5,776 bases of DNA from Candidatus Woesearchaeota archaeon (GTDB taxonomy: Archaea > Nanobdellota > Nanobdellia > Woesearchaeales > WAPJ01), in assembly GCA_015519985.1 (NCBI GenBank), contig WIAN01000068.1, forward strand, positions 1 through 5,776, written 5' to 3'. The notes beneath the pieces are model-generated. The model did not search any database. It was not told the origin of the DNA and worked only from the letters and a program-made list of their open reading frames with translations. Position numbers and translations under genes: made by a program. Below are positions 1 to 4,282 of the stretch, piece by piece (the stretch's first letter is position 1; every line of letters starts with the position of its first letter).

Positions 1-120
1 CACAAAAACCTATAATATATATTATTTTTATAATTTATAAATTTTACTGATAAAATAAATATGATATTTATAAACATTTTTTTAACAATATATACAAATA
101 CATTTAACAACAATTAATAT

Positions 121-128
121 TATAAATA
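121..128 (+). promoter_or_regulatory. TATA box for the gene at 148
   Basis: The octamer TATAAATA begins 27 bases before the ATG at 148. The same octamer begins 28 bases before the ATG at 945 and also lies upstream of the tRNA pair and of the element near 4111. An archaeal TATA box at this distance places the transcript start at or next to the start codon, so the mRNA is probably leaderless. No Shine-Dalgarno sequence precedes the ATG, which agrees. Confidence 0.6.
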
Positions 129-147
129 CAAAAAACATTTTTTTTAT

Positions 148-531
148 ATGCTTGTTGAATCTGAAGTAAGTCCATTTGAAAAATATAAATCTTTAGGAGG
201 AATCTTAGATAAAGAAGAATATCAAAAAATAAGAAATTATGATGGAAAAATAAAAGAAATATATGAAGGTTTAGCAAGTATTGTTGTAGGAGTTTTTTCT
301 TACAAAACAAAAGAAGTTTTAGAAATTGATAGAGAAGAATTGTATTCTTTAGAAGACTTATTAAAAAAATATTTTTCAGTAAAAAGAAAATTAAAAAGAA
401 AAGAAGAAACAAAAACAACAAAAGAAGTAGGAAGAGAAATAGACGTTTTCTATTATATAAAAGAGGCATATGCTATTTTAGGAAATGAAGAAAAAATAAA
501 AGAATTAAAAAAATTAAAACAAATTTTTTAA
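148..531 (+). CDS. Hypothetical protein, 127 aa, lysine/glutamate-rich, mostly helical
   Basis: I do not recognise this protein. It is an intact 127-residue frame from ATG to TAA, with the AT-rich, AGA-only arginine codon use of the other genes in the window. Residues about 40-57 form a short hydrophobic stretch (GLASIVVGVFSY), too short and polar to be a convincing membrane segment. Residues about 70-95 are strongly basic (KKYFSVKRKLKRKEE), and the C-terminal 30 residues look like an amphipathic helix. No cysteine pairs, signal peptide or catalytic motif is visible. It stands alone between the left edge and the tRNA genes, with its own TATA box and a probably leaderless start. The basic patch could bind nucleic acid, but that is a guess. 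The gene is likely real because of the promoter and the clean stop before the next promoter. Confidence 0.75.
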   Translation: MLVESEVSPFEKYKSLGGILDKEEYQKIRNYDGKIKEIYEGLASIVVGVFSYKTKEVLEIDREELYSLEDLLKKYFSVKRKLKRKEETKTTKEVGREIDVFYYIKEAYAILGNEEKIKELKKLKQIF

Positions 532-559
532 TAATCATATAGTTAATTATACAGTTAAT

Positions 560-569
560 TTTATAAATA
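560..569 (+). promoter_or_regulatory. TATA box of the tRNA pair
   Basis: TTTATAAATA lies 36 bases before the first base of the CAU tRNA. With the 27-28 base spacing seen at the protein genes, transcription would start near 589-590, leaving a leader of a few bases for RNase P to remove. The identical ten bases recur at 4082-4091. Two copies of AGTTAATT (541-548 and 553-560) sit immediately upstream. Confidence 0.6.
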
Positions 570-595
570 CTTCTTTTTAACTTTAAATGATTGAT

Positions 596-723
596 GCCGG
601 TGTAGCTCAGTCTGGTTAGAGCGCCACGCTCATAAGAATATGAGCTAAGAGTTTAACACTGTTAAACGATGACCTACAGACTGAGACACGTGGAGGTCCG
701 GGGTTCAAATCCCTGCACCGGCA
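596..723 (+). tRNA. tRNA with CAU anticodon, probably elongator Met, with intron
   Basis: A complete cloverleaf is visible once the intron at 635-687 is removed, giving a 75-nt mature tRNA. The acceptor stem is 596-602 with 716-722 (GCCGGTG/CACCGGC, seven pairs), with discriminator A723 and no encoded CCA. The D stem is 605-608/619-622, the anticodon stem 624-628/689-693, the variable loop 694-698, and the T stem 699-703/711-715 around TTCAAAT. The anticodon is CAU at 631-633 in the loop CTCATAA. It is not the initiator: that would have an A1-U72 pair and three G-C pairs next to the anticodon loop, while here the stem is CCACG/CGTGG. Elongator Met is the best reading. An Ile2 tRNA, whose CAU is modified to agmatidine-CAU to read AUA, has the same anticodon and cannot be excluded; AUA is used heavily in this genome. 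A tRNA-Ser follows 12 bases downstream and is probably co-transcribed. Confidence 0.93.
635..687 (+). other. tRNA intron at position 37/38 with bulge-helix-bulge
   Basis: A 53-nt insertion follows base 37 of the CAU tRNA. The junctions fit a textbook bulge-helix-bulge: anticodon stem 624-628/689-693, then a 4-bp central helix CTCA (629-632) with TGAG (682-685), flanked by 3-nt bulges TAA (633-635) and ACA (686-688). Cutting after the second base of each bulge gives exactly a seven-base CTCATAA loop. The intron carries its own hairpin, GTTTAAC (651-657) with GTTAAAC (661-667), and a 3-base loop. The outer helix next to the 5' bulge is weak (only G636-C681 is obvious). Splicing would need the archaeal tRNA-splicing endonuclease and RtcB ligase. 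Confidence 0.88.
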
Positions 724-735
724 TATTTTCTTTAA

Positions 736-820
736 GCCGAGGTCGCATAACCTGGTATTGCGCAGGACTGGAAATCCTGTTCCCGAAAGGGAGTTGTGGG
801 TTCGAATCCCACCCTCGGCG
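736..820 (+). tRNA. tRNA-Ser (GGA)
   Basis: This is an 85-nt class II tRNA. The acceptor stem is 736-742/813-819 (GCCGAGG/CCTCGGC) with discriminator G820, as expected for serine. The anticodon stem is 763-767/775-779 around CTGGAAA, giving anticodon GGA at 770-772, which reads UCC/UCU. The long variable arm (780-795) is a 4-bp stem TCCC/GGGA capped by GAAA, a GNRA loop, and such an arm is the main identity feature of tRNA-Ser. The T stem is 796-800/808-812 around TTCGAAT. There is no intron and no encoded CCA. It lies 12 bases after the CAU tRNA with no promoter between them. No oligo-T run follows on the + strand, so the end of this transcript is not obvious. Confidence 0.96.
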
Positions 821-916
821 TGTTTAAAATCAATAAAAAAACAATTAAAAAAATCAAAATAAATCAAAATACAATAATAATACAAATAATAACAGAATAA
901 ATAAAATAGTAAATAA

Positions 917-924
917 TATAAATA
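917..924 (+). promoter_or_regulatory. TATA box for the MIP18-gltX transcript
   Basis: TATAAATA begins 28 bases before the ATG at 945, the same octamer and spacing as at 121-128. There is no Shine-Dalgarno sequence before the ATG, so a leaderless start is expected. The 96 bases between tRNA-Ser and this box are A-rich and almost free of T runs, and hold nothing else that I can identify. Confidence 0.6.
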
Positions 925-944
925 AAACATAATTCTTATTTATT

Positions 945-1265
945 ATGGTTAACGAACCGAAAGTAGAATATGATGATAAAGATTTATTCAAAAAAGCAGA
1001 AGAAATATTGAAAACTATTATTGACCCTGAATTGATGGTTGATATTTGGACTTTAGAATTGTTGAAAGAAATAAAAATAAAAAATAAAGAGATAAAAATA
1101 ATAATGACTTTAACAACTCCTTTTTGTCCTTATGGGCCTAGTTTAATACAAGAAATAAAAGATAAACTTTTAGATATTTTCGAAAATGTTGATGTAGAAT
1201 TAAATTTTGAAGAACCTTGGAAGCCAAGCGAAGATTTAAAAGCATATTTGGGATTGACGTTTTAA
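945..1265 (+). CDS. MIP18/DUF59 family iron-sulfur assembly protein (SufT/PaaD-like)
   Basis: This 106-residue protein carries the family signatures in order: the N-terminal helix ending in DPEL (residues 27-30), the VDIWTL segment (32-37), a beta strand into TLTTPFCP (55-62) with the conserved cysteine C61, and a C-terminal EPWKPS (about 90-95). The length is typical of a stand-alone single domain. The family covers eukaryotic MIP18/CIAO2, bacterial SufT and PaaD, which help to build or deliver Fe-S clusters in the cytoplasm; the exact client here cannot be read from sequence. The start is supported by the TATA box 28 bases upstream and the absence of any Shine-Dalgarno site, implying a leaderless mRNA. 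It leads a probable two-gene transcript, with gltX starting 23 bases after its stop. It is unlikely to be full-function PaaD, because no phenylacetate genes are nearby. Confidence 0.88.
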   Translation: MVNEPKVEYDDKDLFKKAEEILKTIIDPELMVDIWTLELLKEIKIKNKEIKIIMTLTTPFCPYGPSLIQEIKDKLLDIFENVDVELNFEEPWKPSEDLKAYLGLTF

Positions 1266-1276
1266 CAAAATAAACA

Positions 1277-1282
1277 GAGGAG
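1277..1282 (+). promoter_or_regulatory. Shine-Dalgarno site that sets the TTG start of gltX
   Basis: GAGGAG ends six bases before a TTG at 1289. AGGAG can pair with the CTCCT of the archaeal 16S 3' end. Between the site and the start codon there is an unbroken run of eight T (1283-1290), and its last two T form the first bases of the TTG codon. No in-frame ATG exists before the HIGH motif, so this site decides the start. Confidence 0.75.
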
Positions 1283-1288
1283 TTTTTT

Positions 1289-3034
1289 TTGGAAGGAAAA
1301 AAAATAAAAGATGAAAGTTTAAAAGACAAAATTGAAAAAGAAGCATTGTTAAATGCTTTAAAAAATGAAGGAAAAATAAATGAAAACACAATACTTGGAG
1401 TTTTATTAAAAGAAGATAAAAGTTTAAAAGAAAAAATACAAGAATTAAAAGAATTGATTAAAAAAGTAAAAGAAGAATATGAAAAAAAATCTTTTGAAGA
1501 AATAAAAAGAATAGCAGAAGAAAAAAACATTACTTTTGAAAAAAAGAAAAAAGAAAGAAAAGGATTGAAAGAATTAAAAGTTGATGATTCTTTTATAGTA
1601 AGAATTCCCCCTGCACCTAGTAAATATTTACATATTGGACACGCTTTAAGTTTTTTATTAAACTATTTGTATAAGTTAAAATATGAAAAATATAATTCTA
1701 AAATAATATTAAGATTTGAAGATACTAATCCTTTATTATCAAAACAAGAATATGTAGATGCTATAAAAGACGACATTTTAAATTATTTAGAAATAAAAGT
1801 TGATAGTGTTACTTTTGCATCAGATTATATGGAAAAATTTTACAACTATGCAGAAAAATTGATAGAAAAAGAAAAAGCATATGTGTGTTTTTGTGATAAA
1901 GATGAAATTTCAAAAAACAGATTAGAAGGAAAAGAATGCAATCATAGAAATCAAACTGTAGAAGAAAATAAAAATTATTGGAAAAAAATGTTGAATAATG
2001 AATATAAAAAAGGAGAAGCTATTTTAAGATTAAAAGGAGATATGGAAAGTAAAAATGCGGTTATGAGAGATCCTATATTGTTTAGAATTATAGAAGAAGA
2101 ACATTATAGACAAAAAGATAAATATGTTGTTTGGCCTACTTACGATTTTGAAAATCCAATATTAGATTCTTTAGAAGGGATTACTCATATTTTAAGAAGT
2201 AATGAATTTGGAAATATGAGAGTAGAATTGCAAGATTATATAAAAGAACTTTTAGGTTTTAAAAAACCTTATGTATATCAATATGGAAGATTTGTAATAA
2301 AAGATGCAGAAACTAAAGGAAGAATAATAAAAGAAAAAATAGAAAAAGGAGAATATTTAGGTTGGGACGATCCAAGAGCAGCAACATTAAAAGCAATGAA
2401 AAGAAGAGGCATAGTTAAAGAAACTTTTTATGAAATAGCAAAAGAAGTAGGTTTAAGTCCTACACAAACAACTATAGATTGGAAAATGATAGCAAAATAC
2501 AATAGAATTTTTGTAGATAAAAAAGCAAAAAGGTTTTCTTTTATTTATGATGAAAAAATTATAGAATTAGAAAATTTTTCTCCTGTATGTGTAAGATTAA
2601 AATATCATCCTGATGATGAAAAAGAAGAAAGAAAAATATTTGTAAATACAAATAAAATAATGATAAGAAAAGAAGATGAACAAGAATATTTTAGATTGAT
2701 GGATTTAGCAAATGTAAAAAAAATAAAAGAAAATGATAAAGAAAAATACATTATAGAATCTACTTCTATTGAAGATTTTAGAAAAAAAAATAAAGAATAT
2801 AATAATAAAGGAAGAATAATAAATTGGCTTCCATACGACTTTAAAGAAATAGTAAAAGCAGAAATAGTAATGCCTGGAGAAATAAAAAAAGGGTATATAG
2901 AAAAAAATATTTTAAATATGAAAGAGAATGACATTGTACAGTTAGAAAGATTTGGATTTTGCAGGATAGATAAAATAATAAAAAAAGAAAAAATCGAAGA
3001 TAGCAAAATAATATTATGGTTTGCTCACAAATAA
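1289..3034 (+). CDS. gltX: Glutamyl-tRNA synthetase, archaeal type (GltX)
   Basis: This class I synthetase of 581 residues charges tRNA-Glu with glutamate. Archaeal members usually also charge tRNA-Gln, with later amidation by GatDE. Visible features are a lysine-rich helical N-terminal extension (about 1-100), as in archaeal and eukaryotic enzymes; RIPPAPSKYLHIGHA with HIGH at 115-118; LRFEDTNP (RFEDTNP at 142-148); a probable zinc site CFC (C200, C202) with C217/H219; WPTYDF (282-287); GITHILR (297-303); and GWDDPR (358-363). After about 400 comes the C-terminal beta-barrel region that reads the anticodon. The KMSKS loop, expected shortly before GWDDPR, is not recognisable: the segment reads AETKGRII (340-347). 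The start is TTG, because an in-frame TAA lies at 1271, a GAGGAG site precedes the TTG, and no in-frame ATG occurs before HIGH. It is probably cotranscribed with the MIP18 gene. Length is near the usual 550-580. Confidence 0.95.
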   Translation: MEGKKIKDESLKDKIEKEALLNALKNEGKINENTILGVLLKEDKSLKEKIQELKELIKKVKEEYEKKSFEEIKRIAEEKNITFEKKKKERKGLKELKVDDSFIVRIPPAPSKYLHIGHALSFLLNYLYKLKYEKYNSKIILRFEDTNPLLSKQEYVDAIKDDILNYLEIKVDSVTFASDYMEKFYNYAEKLIEKEKAYVCFCDKDEISKNRLEGKECNHRNQTVEENKNYWKKMLNNEYKKGEAILRLKGDMESKNAVMRDPILFRIIEEEHYRQKDKYVVWPTYDFENPILDSLEGITHILRSNEFGNMRVELQDYIKELLGFKKPYVYQYGRFVIKDAETKGRIIKEKIEKGEYLGWDDPRAATLKAMKRRGIVKETFYEIAKEVGLSPTQTTIDWKMIAKYNRIFVDKKAKRFSFIYDEKIIELENFSPVCVRLKYHPDDEKEERKIFVNTNKIMIRKEDEQEYFRLMDLANVKKIKENDKEKYIIESTSIEDFRKKNKEYNNKGRIINWLPYDFKEIVKAEIVMPGEIKKGYIEKNILNMKENDIVQLERFGFCRIDKIIKKEKIEDSKIILWFAHK

Positions 3035-3083
3035 AAAAATAAAAAAGACAAAAATTAACTAAAAAGCTAAAAAAATGCTTTTA

Positions 3084-3121
3084 AAACTTTCCAAAAGTTT
3101 AAAAATAAAAAAAACTTTTTT
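3084..3121 (+). terminator. Possible gltX terminator: weak hairpin and T6 tract
   Basis: AAACTTT (3084-3090) and AAAGTTT (3094-3100) form a perfect 7-bp inverted repeat with a 3-base loop, followed by a T6 tract at 3116-3121. Archaeal transcription often ends at oligo-T tracts without a strong hairpin, so the T6 is the better evidence. The same region must also hold the histone promoter (TTTTAAAA-type candidates at 3079 and 3098), and I cannot separate the two roles. Confidence 0.35.
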
Positions 3122-3152
3122 AACACAAATTTAAAATCGAGGTGGTTAAAAA

Positions 3153-3332
3153 ATGAGTTTAGTAGTAAAAGCAAAAGTAAAAGATTATATGGAACAAGCA
3201 GCAGGAGAAAAAATAAGTGTTGCTTCTGACTTTGTAGATGCTTTAGATGAAAAAGTACAAGCTTTAATAAAAGATGCTGTAAGAAGAGCAAAAGCAAATG
3301 GAAGAAAAACAGTAATGGCAAAAGACTTATAA
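3153..3332 (+). CDS. Small histone-fold protein (DUF1931-like), 59 aa
   Basis: This short gene starts at ATG 3153 behind a strong Shine-Dalgarno sequence, GAGGTG (3139-3144), eight bases away, and ends at TAA 3330-3332. The product begins MSLVVKAKVKDYMEQAAG, continues with a long helix (about 22-49, from SVASDF to VRRAKANG), and finishes with GRKTVMAKDL. The GRKTV stretch is the typical second loop of histone folds that touches DNA. The chain stops right after KDL, where canonical archaeal histones continue into a third helix, so this resembles the minimal DUF1931-type single histone fold and not HMf-type histones of about 67 residues. It probably dimerises and binds DNA in the cytoplasm; both are family inference. 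A + charged surface is suggested by KAKVK and RRAK. It follows gltX by 118 bases and is probably transcribed on its own. Confidence 0.82.
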   Translation: MSLVVKAKVKDYMEQAAGEKISVASDFVDALDEKVQALIKDAVRRAKANGRKTVMAKDL

Positions 3333-3409
3333 AAATACAGAAAAGTATAGAAAGTAAAAATAAAAAACAACAAATAAAATAAAAATATAAAAATATTATA
3401 ATTAAAAAA

Positions 3410-3455
3410 TTTTTTTAAAACCTTTACAAAAACATTTATTTTTTACAATTTTTTT
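3410..3455 (+). terminator. Cluster of oligo-T tracts after the histone gene
   Basis: Three T runs lie close together: T7 at 3410-3416, T6 at 3439-3444 and T7 at 3449-3455. This is the usual form of an archaeal intrinsic terminator, and repeated tracts are common behind highly expressed genes. They lie between the histone stop and the TATA box of the next gene. Confidence 0.5.
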
Positions 3456-3464
3456 ATAAAAAAA

Positions 3465-3474
3465 TTTATATATT
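3465..3474 (+). promoter_or_regulatory. TATA box for the gene at 3496
   Basis: TTTATATATT has its TATATATT core starting 29 bases before the ATG at 3496. There is no Shine-Dalgarno site, so a leaderless transcript is expected. The nine bases ATTCTTATT (3475-3483) just downstream also occur at 932-940, between the TATA box and ATG of the MIP18 gene. Confidence 0.55.
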
Positions 3475-3495
3475 ATTCTTATTCTCAAAATATTT

Positions 3496-4062
3496 ATGGA
3501 AGAAAAAAATGATAAAAATAATATTGAAAATAATAATGACTATGAAAAATCTTTATGGTTTGTTAAAAAATTAAAAGAAGACTATGAAGAATTACAAAAA
3601 AAAGAAAATATAAAAATAACTTTTGAAGAATTAGATAAAAGATTTTCATTATCAACATATATACAACAACACAAAATAGTTTATAAAAATGAAATATTGA
3701 CTTTTATATTGTATATTATTTCAGAAAGTTTTTATAAAACTTTAGAATTATACAATTATATTTTAACACCAAATCCTTCCAGTGTTTTAGCTATGAAAGA
3801 ATCTTCTTTTTTTAATGAAGAAGAAAAAAAAGAAATAGAACAACATTTAGTAAAAACAATCTCCTTTACAAGAAAATTAGCTAAAATAAGAAGTAATTTG
3901 TATGATGTTAAAAATAAAGAAAAAATAAACTATGAAGAATTTTTTAAAGAAACAATAAAACTTTTTGATGAAAATATTGTTTTTAATAAAAAATTGTATG
4001 AAAAAATGTCTTCTTCATGGTTGAAAGAAAAAGAAGAAGAAAAAACAGATTATGCATTCTAA
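3496..4062 (+). CDS. Hypothetical protein, 188 aa, all-helical
   Basis: I do not recognise this protein. It is an intact 188-residue frame. The first 15 residues are rich in Asn, Lys and Asp and look disordered. Residues 17-55 form charged helices (SLWFVKKLKEDYEELQ and a segment with FEELDKRFSLSTY). Residues about 58-90 contain the most hydrophobic helix (EILTFILYIISESFYKTLEL), with aromatic residues spaced for packing against other helices. NPSSVLAMKESSFF follows at about 93-106, then two more long helices and an acidic/basic tail ending in TDYAF. Glutamates and lysines at helix spacing suggest a soluble helical bundle; there is no signal peptide, and the hydrophobic helix carries Glu and Lys, so it is probably not a membrane segment. 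No cysteine is present. The promoter and leaderless start support a real, singly transcribed gene between the histone gene and the ribosomal operon. Confidence 0.78.
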   Translation: MEEKNDKNNIENNNDYEKSLWFVKKLKEDYEELQKKENIKITFEELDKRFSLSTYIQQHKIVYKNEILTFILYIISESFYKTLELYNYILTPNPSSVLAMKESSFFNEEEKKEIEQHLVKTISFTRKLAKIRSNLYDVKNKEKINYEEFFKETIKLFDENIVFNKKLYEKMSSSWLKEKEEEKTDYAF

Positions 4063-4081
4063 AATAACATAAAACAAAACA

Positions 4082-4091
4082 TTTATAAATA
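4082..4091 (+). promoter_or_regulatory. TATA box of the leader or small RNA before L7Ae
   Basis: TTTATAAATA is identical to the tRNA promoter box at 560-569. Using the 27-28 base spacing from TATAAATA to the start point seen elsewhere in the window, transcription would begin near 4111-4112, exactly where a relatively GC-rich structured segment begins. It lies close behind the stop of the preceding gene. Confidence 0.6.
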
Positions 4092-4093
4092 GA

Positions 4094-4100
4094 TTTTTTT
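4094..4100 (+). terminator. T7 tract, possible terminator of the gene at 3496
   Basis: An unbroken run of seven T lies 32 bases after the stop codon at 4062. It falls between the TATA box at 4082 and the predicted start point near 4111, so it would not affect transcripts from that promoter but could end the upstream transcript. Confidence 0.4.
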
Positions 4101-4110
4101 CCCATTAATA

Positions 4111-4166
4111 CACCTGTGATTGATGAGAGCTGTAAAGCTTGAATGAGGAGTGGTTTCTACTCCTAA
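4111..4166 (+). ncRNA. Structured RNA element, L7Ae leader or small RNA, kink-turn-like
   Basis: This segment is richer in G and C than its AT-only surroundings, a usual mark of structured RNA in AT-rich genomes. Hairpin 1 is AGCT (4128-4131) with AGCT (4136-4139) around GTAA, a GNRA tetraloop, extended by a G4127-U4140 pair and then by opposed GA (4125-4126) and GA (4141-4142), which can form tandem sheared G-A pairs. Such pairs next to a stem are the core of a kink-turn, the fold bound by L7Ae. The outer (C) stem is not convincing: only AU/AU and CCU/AGG fragments are available. Hairpin 2 is AGGAGT (4146-4151) with ACTCCT (4159-4164) and a 7-base loop. A T5 tract follows at 4184-4188. It could be the 5' end of the L7Ae mRNA or a separate RNA of about 75 nt. 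There is no canonical D box, so it is not a clear C/D guide RNA. Confidence 0.45.
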
Positions 4167-4235
4167 ATTTGAATAAAATAAAATTTTTAGTAAAAATTGT
4201 TGAAAAGTTTGAAAAATATTAGAATAAAAACAAAA

Positions 4236-4256
4236 TTTTAAAACAAAGTTTTAAAA
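4236..4256 (+). repeat. Perfect inverted repeat upstream of L7Ae
   Basis: TTTTAAAAC (4236-4244) and GTTTTAAAA (4248-4256) are exact reverse complements separated by AAA. The left arm is TATA-like, and a start about 26 bases downstream of its centre would fall near 4265, just before the AGGAGG of L7Ae. The repeat could therefore be a proximal promoter, an operator, or a short RNA hairpin. TTTTAAAAC also appears once upstream of the histone gene (3079-3087), of the gene at 3496 (3413-3421) and of L24e (5089-5097). Confidence 0.6.
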
Positions 4257-4282
4257 ACATAATTTTTTAGGAGGAAATAAAA

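Noticed and set aside
1..103. A divergent promoter or the end of an upstream gene at the left edge
   Set aside because: The DNA is almost pure A/T with TATA-like words on both strands and a T7 at 77-83; nothing distinguishes a leftward promoter from a terminator or background.
194..200. AGGAGG inside the gene at 148, which could be a ribosome binding site for a shorter protein
   Set aside because: It encodes Gly-Gly in frame, and no ATG, GTG or TTG follows at a suitable distance in that frame.
104..469. Minus-strand frame of 121 codons, Leu/Phe-rich, resembling a membrane protein
   Set aside because: It is antisense to the gene at 148; apparent hydrophobicity comes from reading AAA/AAG-rich coding DNA backwards.
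616..930. Minus-strand open frame of 104 codons across the tRNA genes, containing GGIRTHN and CRDLNPG
   Set aside because: These peptides are the well-known false translations of tRNA T-arm and acceptor sequence. The frame lies antisense to two certain tRNA genes.
1311..1313. ATG at 1311 as an alternative start for gltX
   Set aside because: It is out of frame with the synthetase; the only plausible in-frame start is the TTG at 1289.
3067..3373. Minus-strand frames of 84 and 62 codons over the histone gene
   Set aside because: They overlap a short gene with a strong ribosome binding site and a recognisable histone fold; their composition is the antisense Leu/Phe pattern.
4111..4188. A canonical C/D-box guide RNA upstream of L7Ae
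   Set aside because: TGATGA is present at 4121-4126, but there is no CTGA D box, and the downstream segments fold into hairpins and do not leave free guide sequences.
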